From contig NVXV01000023.1 in NCBI GenBank assembly GCA_002734085.1, forward strand, positions 1,066 to 52,106: 51,041 nt of DNA, given 5' to 3'. Every line of letters begins with the position of its first letter. Positions within the stretch are counted from its first letter, which is position 1. Made by a program: the position numbers and the translations under genes. Below are positions 7,529 to 16,845 of this stretch, piece after piece. The notes under the pieces are model-generated. The model saw only the letters and a list, made by a program, of their open reading frames with translations, was not told the DNA's origin and did not search any database. The DNA comes from Fluviicola sp. (GTDB lineage Bacteria; Bacteroidota; Bacteroidia; Flavobacteriales_D; Crocinitomicaceae).

Positions 7529-10500
7529 TAAGAACGGACATATTGTAATTCCTGAAGTAAAAGTACAGTTTAAAAAAAAAACAAGTGTTTCGTTTCCTCG
7601 AAATATTTCGAACTCTGAAGATGCAGCAGCGCTTTTTCGGTCGCTTTATGATGAGGGGGAAATTGAGCTACACGAATGCATGTTTGTTCTCTTTTTAAAT
7701 GAAAGCATCCAACCCATTGGATATATGAAACACTCCATAGGTGGTATAAGCGAAACTCTAGTTGATCAGCGAATCATCTTTGCTACTGCACTTAAATGTC
7801 TTGCTACTAGAATGATAGTTGCACATAATCATCCAAGTGGAAATATAAAGCCCAGTGAGAGTGATGTAAAGATTAGCAAAAGGCTAAGAGAGAATGGAAA
7901 AAAACTAGAAATCAATCTTTTAGACTCATTAATCATCACAAAAAACAGTTTTACTTCACTTGCAGATGAGGGGCTTATGGGAGTGAAAAGCCCATATCCT
8001 TTAATCCCTTCTAAATCAACCCTCATAGCTGATAGTAATCTAACCCATGAAGATAGCTTTGTAAATGAACTTATGAACTCTTATGCAAAAGGAGTCAAAA
8101 GAAATCGCCCAGATGTTGAGCGATCAGCAAAACATTTTGGAATTACTGATAAAACAAAAATAAAAGAGCTTACTGAACTTGCAATTGTTAAAGTCGCTCG
8201 AAAAATAGTCATCTCAGAGGGTTCAGAACGATCAATCTATGATAAGATCGTTACGCTTTATAAAACACAAACCAATATCTCATTTCGAACAAGCATGAGT
8301 ATATTATTACAACAATACTCAACTCCTGTCCCCATTGGTTATCTCATGGGTCTCTATTGCAAAACAGATGAGTATGTTAACGTATTTGAACCATCAGCTG
8401 GAAATGGACTACTAACCATTGCTTTTCACCCTAAAAAAGTAATCGTAAATGAAATAGATCCTATTCGAAGAGCAAACCTTGAAAAACAAGGGTTTCATCA
8501 TGTATCAAGCTCGGATGCTTCAACACCATTTCATGGATACAAGCATGGGTTTGATGCCGTAATTACAAATCCTCCCTTTGGTAGACTTGAATCTCCAATC
8601 GAATTTAATGGATATAAAATCAAAGAACTCGACCACCTTATGGCACTTAATGCTCTTGAAACCATGAAGGATGAGGGAAGAGCAGCTATCATTATAGGAG
8701 GACACACCAAATGGGACGATAAAGGTAGAATCCAAAAAGGAACACAGCGAGTCTTTTTCAATTATCTCTATAACCACTACAACGTGGACGATATAATTCC
8801 TATCCATGGAAAAAGCCTCTACAGTAGACAAGGAACTTCCTTTGATACTCGACTTATTTTAATTGACGGTAGAAAAACACCTCCAAGTGGTGTTGCCCCC
8901 CTTAAAACTGAATTACTCAGCCAAGTGGAAACTTCTTTTGATGAACTCTACCAGAGAGTCAGCGCACATTTTACTCACCCTGAAAAAACCAATACCATGA
9001 CAAAGTTAGAAATAGAAGCACTCGAACTTGAAGCACAGCTACTGGCAGGAGAATTAGGAGCGCCCTATGTTCCTGCATCAGATTCTTGTGTTGTTTTAGA
9101 CACACAAGTTCCAGATGCCATGGAATTTGAAATGCACAATGCCGTAAAACGCATTAAAAAAGACGTTGGAGGTGATATTGATAACTTTGTTCGTCATAGA
9201 CTCGGGTATCAAACCAAAACTGAACTTTGCAGATCTCTTTCTGCAGAACAAATAGATGCTGTTGGAATGGCAATCTATAACATAGAAGCCCTCAGTCAAG
9301 CAGTTATTATTGGAGATCAAACAGGAATTGGAAAAGGGCGTGTAGCTGCTTCAATCATACGTTATGCAACCGAGCAAGGTATTGTCCCCATATTTTTAAC
9401 TGAAAAATCCAATCTCTTTTCAGACATCTATCGAGACTTATCAGCCATTGGTTCTCCACATTTGCGCCCATTTATTGTGAATGCAAAAGCAAGTAAAACA
9501 CACATCAAAGATGAAAACGGAAACGTTGTTTATCAAGCTCTCACTAAACCTGATCAAGATCGTATTTTTAAAGATGGGAAAGTACCCAATGTGTTTGATT
9601 TTGTAGTTGCTACCTACTCACAGTTTAATTCTCCACAAAAAAAGCCATTAAAACCAGAGTTCCTAGCTTCTATTGCAAAGGGAAGTATTCTCATTATGGA
9701 TGAGTCTCACAACTCAAGTGGATCATCAAATACAGGAGTGTTCATGCAAAATGTACTTGCAAAAACTTCTGGTGCTGTTTTTTTGTCGGCAACATTTGCA
9801 AAGCGCCCTGACAACATGCCTATATATGCCATGAAAACAGCTATATCAGAGGCTAATATGTCAAAAGAAGAACTCGTTGACTCTATTACCAAAGGTGGAG
9901 TTGCGCTTCAAGAGGTACTTGCCAGTCAACTTGTAGCTGAAGGGCAAATGATTAGAAGAGAAAGAACCTATGAGGGAATTGAAGTAAACTATGTAACACT
10001 TCAAGAGCAAGAAAACGAGCACAAAGCAATTGCTGATAACATTACCGAAATTGTGCGAGACATCATCGCTTTTCAAGCGAATCACATTGATCAAAGAGTG
10101 GATGAGCTGGATGAGATTGCAGCAGCAGAAGGAAAAGAAGTGGATGTGCGTGAAGGTACTTCCAAAGCAGGAGTGGATAATCAACCCTACTTTTCTAAAG
10201 TATTCAATATAATAAATCAAATGCTTTTTTCGATAAAAGCAGAATCTGTTGCTCAAAGAGCAATTGAAAGATTAAAAGAGGGTAAAAAACCAATCATTGC
10301 CTTTGCAAGCACCATGGGAAGTTTTATTGAACAAATGGAAGATCAAAACGGACTGCCTGTGACAACTGGTGATACTGTAAAAGCTGATTTTTCAATTGTT
10401 CTAGAAAAAGGACTTCAGGGAGTCATGCGATATACTGTGACTCTTCCAAATGGCAAAAAAGATTACAAGTATTTCAACATAACAGATCTATCTTTTGAAG

Positions 10501-12674
10501 CGCAAGAAGAATACAATAGAATTTTTAAGCGTATTCGAGAAATTTCGACAGGAATTACCATCTCCCCAATTGATGTAATTATTCAAAAAATAAAAAAAGC
10601 GGGATATAGTGTGGCTGAAGTTACGGGTAGAAAATTACGCCTTCAACTCAACTTAAACTCTGGAATGGGAGTAATTGATTATCGAAAGAAAGTAAATACC
10701 AACGATGCTTTTAGAGAGTTCAACAATAATGAAGTGGATGTATTACTTATTAATCAATCAGGAAGTACAGGGGCTTCAGCGCACGCCATTACTACGGATA
10801 GAGTATCTAAAGATCAAGTAAAGCAGCGTGTAATGATTGTTCTGCAACCTGAACTTGATATTAACACCGAAGTTCAAAAAAGAGGACGCATCAACCGTAC
10901 TGGACAAATTCTAAAACCCATGTATGATTATGTTAACTCTGCTATTCCAGCAGAACAAAGACTTATGATGATGCTACAAAAAAAGCTAAAGAGTCTGGAT
11001 GCCAATACTTCTTCCAATCAAAAGCAAAGCAATAGCATTCTTGATGTACCAGACTTTTTAAATAAGTACGGTGATAAAGTAGTTATGGAGTATCTCCAAG
11101 AATCGTCCGAAGTAAATGAACTGCTCGGTGATCCGTTAAAACTAGGTTCAGCAAATGAAATTAAGGAAGGAGCAGCGCATAAGGTATCAGGACGTGTAGC
11201 TGTGCTTTCTACTAAAATGCAGGAAGAGTTTTATAAAGACATAAAAGATCGGTATGACACCTATGTCGAGTACTTAAAACAATCAGGAGATTATGACCTA
11301 GAGGTAGAAGAGCTGGACTTGCAAGCCAAAACCATTTCATCCTCTGTTATTAAAGTAGGTAAAGGAGGAAACTCTAGTTTTGGAGAGGATAGTATCCTAG
11401 AAAAAGTATCAGCAAATGTGCTTAAAAAACCATTCAAGGCTAATGAAGTTAAGAACATTGTTGAGCAATCACTTAAAGGAAAGTCAGCAGATCAGATTAA
11501 AGATGAATTACTATCTGAATACAAATCATTTCTTGCTAATAGACTTCAACTAAGTATCAATGAAATTGCAGATCGTTATCAGTCACTTATTAACGCTATA
11601 CCTAGTGAAAAGAAAATCGTAAAACTATCTACTGAAGCTCCTAATCTTGTTCAGCAAGCAATAAGTGAGCGCACTAGAGAACTACAAAATGCAAAAGAAA
11701 AACGTATTGAGGATGAGCAGATAAGTACAAGAAATAAAAAACAATACATTACTGGACTCTTTAAGTTCTTTACCATAGGTAAGAAACTCCAATACCCCAT
11801 CCCCTCTTTTGATGGAACAGCAAACAATCAACTTGCCCTATTTCTTGGTTTTCAAATTGACAAAAAAAGAAACAATCCTTATGCTCCAAGCGCCATTAAA
11901 TTAACCTTTGCTATAGCTTCTTCTCAAAAGTATTTGGCTATCCCTGCTAGTTATGTAAAAGATATAAATGCAATCAAAGGGGCAAGTGTTGGACTTGCCG
12001 ATAATGGGTTCAACCAAAGTCTTTCTGAATGGACAACTAAAATTGAAGAAAACACAAAAGATAAAGCTACCCGCTACATTATCACGGGCAACATTCTCCA
12101 AGCATTTTCAGATTTTAAAGGGAAGCTCGTTAGCTACTCGACCGATAAGGGTGAAATAAGAAAAGGAATACTTATGCCTGAGCATTGGTCGGCTGAAAAT
12201 GAAACAAGCGGAAAAATAATCGTTCCAATTGCTAAAGCACTTAAAATCATTCGATCCATTTCCAATGGTAATGCCATTTATGCAAGTCACAATATTGCAT
12301 TTTTCAAACAGTACGATGGAACATTCAGAGTGGCCGTCCCTGCTTCAAAGAAAAAGGGAGGTGATATATTTTTGGATGAGGATCTACTTAAATTAGTTCG
12401 TGGTAACAATTTTGAAAAAGTAGGTGATCGAATGGCTTCCTATCTTGAAGAAAATGAGCTTGAGTCATTCTTAACTATTCTTCAAGAAAAATTAGGTGTA
12501 ACAGCATCCCTGAATCAAGCGCAAATTGATACAGTAGGTCTTGTAGTAGCAAAGACTAAAAAAAGAGTAAAAATCAAAGCACCTCCCCCAGAGCAAAAAC
12601 CAACAGTCAATACCAAGGTCTTAGAGCTTGAAGCAGAAGCCCTCGAACTGGAACTAGAATTATTATCCTTTTAA
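7521..12674 (+). CDS. Giant RadC/JAB + adenine-methylase-like + Strawberry-notch helicase (DarB-like)
   Basis: A 1717-residue multidomain protein; ATG 7521 overlaps the previous stop (TTG 7506 rejected). Domains in order: a RadC/JAB-type metallopeptidase-like domain at about 20-150 with HNHPSG (H102-G107) and D115; an N6-adenine methylase-like domain with FEPSAGNG (289-296) and NPPFG (350-354); a superfamily 2 helicase with Walker A GDQTGIGKG (598-606), DESH (727-730), SAT (about 756) and QKRGRINRTGQ (1119-1129), typical of the Strawberry-notch group; and a long C-terminal region. This resembles phage P1 DarB, a virion-delivered methylase-helicase that shields incoming DNA from type I restriction. 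In this element the RadC fusion is added. LELEAEALELELELLSF-type Glu/Leu repeats occur at the C-terminus and also at about 496-512. The role is probably DNA protection or remodelling. Confidence 0.85.
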   Translation: MTNKNGHIVIPEVKVQFKKKTSVSFPRNISNSEDAAALFRSLYDEGEIELHECMFVLFLNESIQPIGYMKHSIGGISETLVDQRIIFATALKCLATRMIVAHNHPSGNIKPSESDVKISKRLRENGKKLEINLLDSLIITKNSFTSLADEGLMGVKSPYPLIPSKSTLIADSNLTHEDSFVNELMNSYAKGVKRNRPDVERSAKHFGITDKTKIKELTELAIVKVARKIVISEGSERSIYDKIVTLYKTQTNISFRTSMSILLQQYSTPVPIGYLMGLYCKTDEYVNVFEPSAGNGLLTIAFHPKKVIVNEIDPIRRANLEKQGFHHVSSSDASTPFHGYKHGFDAVITNPPFGRLESPIEFNGYKIKELDHLMALNALETMKDEGRAAIIIGGHTKWDDKGRIQKGTQRVFFNYLYNHYNVDDIIPIHGKSLYSRQGTSFDTRLILIDGRKTPPSGVAPLKTELLSQVETSFDELYQRVSAHFTHPEKTNTMTKLEIEALELEAQLLAGELGAPYVPASDSCVVLDTQVPDAMEFEMHNAVKRIKKDVGGDIDNFVRHRLGYQTKTELCRSLSAEQIDAVGMAIYNIEALSQAVIIGDQTGIGKGRVAASIIRYATEQGIVPIFLTEKSNLFSDIYRDLSAIGSPHLRPFIVNAKASKTHIKDENGNVVYQALTKPDQDRIFKDGKVPNVFDFVVATYSQFNSPQKKPLKPEFLASIAKGSILIMDESHNSSGSSNTGVFMQNVLAKTSGAVFLSATFAKRPDNMPIYAMKTAISEANMSKEELVDSITKGGVALQEVLASQLVAEGQMIRRERTYEGIEVNYVTLQEQENEHKAIADNITEIVRDIIAFQANHIDQRVDELDEIAAAEGKEVDVREGTSKAGVDNQPYFSKVFNIINQMLFSIKAESVAQRAIERLKEGKKPIIAFASTMGSFIEQMEDQNGLPVTTGDTVKADFSIVLEKGLQGVMRYTVTLPNGKKDYKYFNITDLSFEAQEEYNRIFKRIREISTGITISPIDVIIQKIKKAGYSVAEVTGRKLRLQLNLNSGMGVIDYRKKVNTNDAFREFNNNEVDVLLINQSGSTGASAHAITTDRVSKDQVKQRVMIVLQPELDINTEVQKRGRINRTGQILKPMYDYVNSAIPAEQRLMMMLQKKLKSLDANTSSNQKQSNSILDVPDFLNKYGDKVVMEYLQESSEVNELLGDPLKLGSANEIKEGAAHKVSGRVAVLSTKMQEEFYKDIKDRYDTYVEYLKQSGDYDLEVEELDLQAKTISSSVIKVGKGGNSSFGEDSILEKVSANVLKKPFKANEVKNIVEQSLKGKSADQIKDELLSEYKSFLANRLQLSINEIADRYQSLINAIPSEKKIVKLSTEAPNLVQQAISERTRELQNAKEKRIEDEQISTRNKKQYITGLFKFFTIGKKLQYPIPSFDGTANNQLALFLGFQIDKKRNNPYAPSAIKLTFAIASSQKYLAIPASYVKDINAIKGASVGLADNGFNQSLSEWTTKIEENTKDKATRYIITGNILQAFSDFKGKLVSYSTDKGEIRKGILMPEHWSAENETSGKIIVPIAKALKIIRSISNGNAIYASHNIAFFKQYDGTFRVAVPASKKKGGDIFLDEDLLKLVRGNNFEKVGDRMASYLEENELESFLTILQEKLGVTASLNQAQIDTVGLVVAKTKKRVKIKAPPPEQKPTVNTKVLELEAEALELELELLSF

Positions 12675-12685
12675 AACAACGCATT

Positions 12686-14215
12686 ATGATTACAATACAC
12701 AATTATTATTCAACTATTGATAAAATCAACGGAGCTACACTTCCCGAGATACTTCAGAAAGGGTGGGAGTTTGTAAATAAGGTTTCAAATCATGGTAAAT
12801 CATGGGAGGCTTATCACACAAGTGAAGGCATCAAAAAAACAGTTGACATTTATTTTACAAAACTATCAGAGTATCAAAATAAAACTGAAGCGAAATCCAA
12901 GAAAGCAACTCCTAAAAAATCTACCCAAAAAAAGGTAGTACCCTCAAGACAAAAAAGAGCTTCCAGTATGCTTAAAAAGAAGTCGAGTCAACCGAGAGTT
13001 AAAAGTTCATCCTCTACAAAACGTAAGGCTAAAAAGCCTTCGGCTACAGAGCTTAAATACCAAAATGCAAACAAAGTTGAGCGATTAAGTGATGAGTTAA
13101 AAATGATCAAACGCTTCGCTCTTATGCATGGTAAAATTAAAACACAAAATCAAATTCGACTTTTCCTAAATGCTCTCCAAAAAGCTATAATGGAAAAACG
13201 AATCCGTAAAACTTCACCTCATGCAAAAGAAATTAGAGAGATTCAAGAAAGTCTTATTCGACTAATGAGTAAATTCGATAGGGCTGAGAATATCAAAATC
13301 GAAATAAGTGAAGAAAAACTTTCTGAGTACTTATCACTTGTTGGGAAACATGCAGAACTTCGATCAGTAAAGCTCATCAAAAGCTACATCAATCTACAGG
13401 GGAAACTCATTCCAAATCAAAAGGCAAAAAACCTCTACAACCGAATTGCAGGAGCTATCAATAGTGACAAGCTAACTAAAAAAGACAAGTACTATGAGCA
13501 AGTTGAACAAGTACTTAGTTCCTTAAAATCCTTTGTTGCCAAAAATCCCAATGAAGGAATTCTTATAGCAGAGGAGCGTACCTTAAATGGAATGCAAAAT
13601 ATACTTGGGGAATGCGGATGCAAAACTGTATCAGGCATAACAACACGCATACCTGAAGACAAGGTAATGAACAGCATGGATGTTATGAACTTAAAGTTTG
13701 ATAAGCTTGGACTCAAAGGCAAATGGTTAGAGTTTATCGGAAATCCATCAAAGCATTTCAAAGTGATGATCTTTGGAAGACCAAAGTTTGGAAAATCAAT
13801 TCTTGCTGTTGACTTTGCAGGATACCTTGCAAGAAATCACGGTACAGTCCTTTATGTTGCCAAAGAAGAGGGAATTGATGTTGAACTGCAAGAAAAACTA
13901 GCTAGTGTTGCCCATCCCGATCTATATGTGGTAGAATCAATACCAGAAGATCTTTCCATGTGGGATTTCATATTCCTGGACTCTGTAAATAAGCTCAGGT
14001 TAAAACCACAAGACCTTGAGGATTTAAGAGCCAAATATCCCGACAAGTCATTTATTTCCATATTCCAAACCCGAAAAGACGGACTCTTTAGAGGAAGCCA
14101 AGAGTTCTTGCATGATATGGACGTAGTTATCGAAGTACCTGAAAAAGGACATGCCGTTCAGTACGGAAGATACAATCAAGGAGGAGAGCTTCAAATATTT
14201 AAAAACAAAAATTAA
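12686..14215 (+). CDS. RecA/RadA-like P-loop ATPase with lysine-rich N-terminal region
   Basis: A 509-residue protein. Residues about 70-125 are rich in Lys/Ser/Pro (disordered, probably nucleic-acid-binding). Residues 130-330 are helical. The C-terminal 160 residues form a RecA-like ATPase with Walker A GRPKFGKS (364-371), a strand-helix LYVAKEEG, a Walker B-like strand FIFLDSVNKL and a RadA-like ending in which HDMDVVIEV precedes a polar beta segment (YGRYNQGG). It starts 11 nt after the giant helicase gene and ends 4 nt before the patatin gene. It could handle DNA with the helicase, or could be a packaging or translocation motor; the sequence resembles RadA/RecA more than FtsK/HerA-type packaging ATPases. 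Cys residues (GECGC at about 311) are odd but unexplained. Confidence 0.7.
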   Translation: MITIHNYYSTIDKINGATLPEILQKGWEFVNKVSNHGKSWEAYHTSEGIKKTVDIYFTKLSEYQNKTEAKSKKATPKKSTQKKVVPSRQKRASSMLKKKSSQPRVKSSSSTKRKAKKPSATELKYQNANKVERLSDELKMIKRFALMHGKIKTQNQIRLFLNALQKAIMEKRIRKTSPHAKEIREIQESLIRLMSKFDRAENIKIEISEEKLSEYLSLVGKHAELRSVKLIKSYINLQGKLIPNQKAKNLYNRIAGAINSDKLTKKDKYYEQVEQVLSSLKSFVAKNPNEGILIAEERTLNGMQNILGECGCKTVSGITTRIPEDKVMNSMDVMNLKFDKLGLKGKWLEFIGNPSKHFKVMIFGRPKFGKSILAVDFAGYLARNHGTVLYVAKEEGIDVELQEKLASVAHPDLYVVESIPEDLSMWDFIFLDSVNKLRLKPQDLEDLRAKYPDKSFISIFQTRKDGLFRGSQEFLHDMDVVIEVPEKGHAVQYGRYNQGGELQIFKNKN

Positions 14216-14219
14216 AATT

Positions 14220-15380
14220 ATGAAAACAAAATATGCATTAGTATTAAGCGGTGGAGGTTTTCTTGCAGCATTTCAGCTTGGAGCATTAAACTACCTGAGT
14301 GAAAACTGGAAAAAAATTACAGGATTAGATACCCCTATGAAGTTTGATCTTATCTCAAGCATTAGCGGAGGGTCAATGAATGGATCACTTCTTGCGATGA
14401 ATAAACTCGATCTATTAAATGATCTTTGGGTACACCAAATCGGAAGAAAAGGAGCATCTGAAATCTATACCTCTGAATTTATTGATACCTCCAGTAAATC
14501 AGATGATCTAAAGTTTAAACTGGATTTAAAACAATTATCCTCACGTCTAAATGTGAAGCTTGATTTTGATCTTGGAGTATTCGAAAAACTCGGTATGATC
14601 TTTTCCAAAAAGAAAAGAGCCAAGATCATAAAATCAATTCTTAAAGAGCTTCAAACTCAAATAAAGGTGAGTTTACCCAAATTTAAAAGCATTGCTGATA
14701 ACTCGCCACTAAAAAAGAAGCTTCAAAAGTATCTTGATAGATCACTTATCCAAGGAACAAAGTTCTTTTGTGGTTTTGTATCTCTGGATAGTGGAAAGTA
14801 TCACAGTGTTTCACACGATGAATTTTTAACCGATGATGACTTTGTAAACGGTGTGTTGTCTTCTGCTTCTATTCCTATGATTTGGAATCCAGTTGAGAAA
14901 ATATCATTTAAATCTGGATTAAAAACAGTTGTTAGCACAAACAATATTGATGGAGGAGTAAGAAATGTATCACCCCTTGGTGATGTAATCAAACACATTA
15001 ACCAAGATACAAAGCACCGCTATAAGATCATTGTTATCAACTGTAGTCACCCAACGCCTAAACAAAAAGACTATTCCAATAAGTCAATTGGAGCTATTGC
15101 CTACAGATCACTCTATGAGATCGCAATGAATGAGATCTTTAATAATGATGTTAACCACTTTATTAAGATTAATGACCTCATCAAGCAAGCAGAGTCTAAC
15201 GGTCATAGCTTAACTGGAATAAATGGAGCTCAGCTAAGATCATTTGATGCCACAATCATCAATCCTGATCAGCACATTGATCTTGGAAGTCCACTTGTTG
15301 TCAATGAAAAGCTAATCAAGCAAAGAATGGATCACGGAAAGCTAATGGCTACTCAAGTATTTACTAACCCTAAAAAGTAG
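14220..15380 (+). CDS. Patatin-like phospholipase
   Basis: A 386-residue protein. ATG 14220 is chosen over the longer frame from 14151, which overlaps the upstream gene. Patatin hallmarks: a GGG oxyanion loop (11-13, LSGGGFLAAFQLGAL), nucleophile Ser49 in SSISGGSMNG and catalytic Asp244 in IDGGVRN. The dyad is therefore complete. The first Gly of GxSxG is Ser, which some patatins tolerate. There is no signal peptide, so it acts in the producing cell's cytoplasm or is delivered with a particle. Family members hydrolyse acyl chains of phospholipids. In this element it could serve membrane breach, lysis or superinfection effects; that is inference. It lies between the RecA-like ATPase and the small HTH gene. 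Confidence 0.85.
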   Translation: MKTKYALVLSGGGFLAAFQLGALNYLSENWKKITGLDTPMKFDLISSISGGSMNGSLLAMNKLDLLNDLWVHQIGRKGASEIYTSEFIDTSSKSDDLKFKLDLKQLSSRLNVKLDFDLGVFEKLGMIFSKKKRAKIIKSILKELQTQIKVSLPKFKSIADNSPLKKKLQKYLDRSLIQGTKFFCGFVSLDSGKYHSVSHDEFLTDDDFVNGVLSSASIPMIWNPVEKISFKSGLKTVVSTNNIDGGVRNVSPLGDVIKHINQDTKHRYKIIVINCSHPTPKQKDYSNKSIGAIAYRSLYEIAMNEIFNNDVNHFIKINDLIKQAESNGHSLTGINGAQLRSFDATIINPDQHIDLGSPLVVNEKLIKQRMDHGKLMATQVFTNPKK

Positions 15381-15393
15381 AAAAGAGAATATT

Positions 15394-15672
15394 ATGGATG
15401 TAATCGTTTTTGAAAAAGAGAGTTTTAACAAGCTCATAGATGAATTAACTATCAGAATCATTAAAAACTCAGAAAAGTACTTCAAAGAGAAAGAATGGAT
15501 CGGGGAAAAAGAAGCAAAAACACTCCTTGGTATTAAAAGTAAATCAAAACTTCAACAACTTCGAGATGATATAAAAATCGAATTCAGTCAGTTTGGTAAA
15601 ATTATTCGGTATAGTAGATCAAGTATTCTACAGTTTCTTGAAGATAATAGAGTGAGTCTGGATAGGTATTAA
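15394..15672 (+). CDS. Small helix-turn-helix protein (excisionase/MerR-like)
   Basis: A 92-residue protein. Residues about 37-85 follow the pattern of the DNA-binding domains found in excisionases and Bacteroidota element regulators: EKEAKTLLGIKSKSKLQQL (helix-turn-helix), an IEFSQFGKIIRY beta wing and a closing helix SSILQFLEDN. The N-terminal 35 residues are helical (INELTIRIIKN-like), possibly for dimerisation. It is the last gene of the plus-strand block, 13 nt after patatin and just before the terminator at 15695-15731. It probably regulates or directs excision of the element; which of the two cannot be told. No integrase is adjacent. Confidence 0.7.
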   Translation: MDVIVFEKESFNKLIDELTIRIIKNSEKYFKEKEWIGEKEAKTLLGIKSKSKLQQLRDDIKIEFSQFGKIIRYSRSSILQFLEDNRVSLDRY

Positions 15673-15694
15673 ACAGTATTTCGTATACAAAAGT

Positions 15695-15731
15695 AAAAGA
15701 GGGCTAGAACGGGAGTTCTGCCCTCTTTTTT
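15695..15731 (+). terminator. Terminator between the element block and the convergent cassette
   Basis: An inverted repeat, GAGGGC (15699-15704) with GCCCTC (15720-15725), is extended by an inner AGAAC/GTTCT stem, flanked by AAAA on the left and TTTTTT on the right. A and T runs on both sides mean it can stop transcription from either strand. It sits 22 nt after the last plus-strand gene and about 90 nt beyond the end of the minus-strand cassette. Confidence 0.85.
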
Positions 15732-15819
15732 ATCAACCTAACCTAACCACCTAAATCGTTACAAAAATAAATAGATTTATTTGTTTTTACAAATAGAGAA
15801 GTTCCTATTATAATTGGAG

Positions 15820-16845
15820 TCATTTATTTCTAATATTTATTTCAAAAAAGTTTTTCCTATTGATCTGGAAAAAATCAAGCATAACAGCAAGTGTTCCTTT
15901 TAATTCTGTTTCTAGATCATTAGGGGACTTTAAAGTCTTCTGAAAAGCTAAACTCTCAAAAGACTTTGACCAACTAAATATATTCTTTGTAGTTTCAGTC
16001 TTGGAGTAAAATTCTTTCAAGAAATCCATTTCTCCACTATCTAATGATTGTTTTATCTCATTAACTGAGATATTAGAATTCGCAATTTTCACAGCCATAT
16101 CAATTGTTCTATTTACACCTTCTTTTCCTAGATTACCATATTTAAACCCATCACTTAACATTTCTTTTCTTAAGTTAGATTCAAGAAAAGCAATGTCTTT
16201 CAATAAAAAATCTAAAATCAGTAAACTATGTGATAATATTACATAACTAGCCCTTAAAGCAATTTCCTTTTTTTGTTTATTATAACATTTATTTAGAAAA
16301 TATTTTAAATAAATTAACGTAGAATTATATCCACTAAAATCAAGTTCATTGAGCAGCCTAGATTTTGAATTTTCATATAATATTTTCCATGATTGATTTC
16401 TGAATTCTTTGAAACTTTTTTCTTTATTCAATTGAGCTAAAAATTCTTCTTCTGTAATTCTAGTTTCGGTGTTATATGTAAGCTTTTGAAGAAAATTTCC
16501 ATCAAGAATTATTGTATTGTGTTTTAATCCAAACTTGCGAACAGCTTCTTTCCTATCAGTTGTAGCAACTACACAATTATTAAATTCCAATAATTCTTGT
16601 AGTCCTTTTGCCCATAAAATTCGTTCAAAGGCTTTTGGAGATTTTTTATTTTTAATATCCACATTGGTTCTTTCTCTACTTAAGCTTGAAACCCTTCCAT
16701 ATAAGAATAAGTCAATATCAGTAATTTCATTTCCTTCAAAATTATATTTAACTCCTCTGGAGACATAATATCCATTGTTTAAGAAATATTGACGTAACTT
16801 TTCTTCCATTAATTCTCCTTTGAATAATTCTGTTTTCTTCTCCAT
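15820..16845 (-). CDS. PD-(D/E)XK nuclease-like protein, second gene of candidate defence pair
   Basis: A 341-residue protein. The first 120 residues fit a PD-(D/E)XK nuclease fold: a helix with Glu14/Glu15 (GELMEEKLRQYF), strand-turn-strand with D43 and D45 (EITDIDLFLYG), then a strand ending in D63-I-K65 (NVDIKNKK), a helix (AFERILWAKGLQELL) and a strand (NCVVATTDRK). The presumed active-site set E...D...DxK is complete. The C-terminal 200 residues are helical with no motif I recognise (SHSLLILDFLLKD region hydrophobic). The start codon directly follows the stop of the upstream gene (TAA then ATG, no gap), implying coupled translation. The context at a tRNA next to a mobile element suggests a role in phage defence or element maintenance. 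No known named system was recognised. Confidence 0.7.
   Translation of the reverse strand: MEKKTELFKGELMEEKLRQYFLNNGYYVSRGVKYNFEGNEITDIDLFLYGRVSSLSRERTNVDIKNKKSPKAFERILWAKGLQELLEFNNCVVATTDRKEAVRKFGLKHNTIILDGNFLQKLTYNTETRITEEEFLAQLNKEKSFKEFRNQSWKILYENSKSRLLNELDFSGYNSTLIYLKYFLNKCYNKQKKEIALRASYVILSHSLLILDFLLKDIAFLESNLRKEMLSDGFKYGNLGKEGVNRTIDMAVKIANSNISVNEIKQSLDSGEMDFLKEFYSKTETTKNIFSWSKSFESLAFQKTLKSPNDLETELKGTLAVMLDFFQINRKNFFEINIRNK

Noticed and set aside
9861-10256. 131-residue minus-strand ORF inside the giant helicase gene
   Set aside because: Shadow frame within a protein with continuous conserved motifs; composition rich in Phe, Cys and Ser as expected for antisense.
12686-14215. Possible FtsK/HerA-type viral packaging ATPase
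   Set aside because: The core motifs and the C-terminal HDMDVVIEV segment look RecA/RadA-like, so a packaging label is not supported by sequence.
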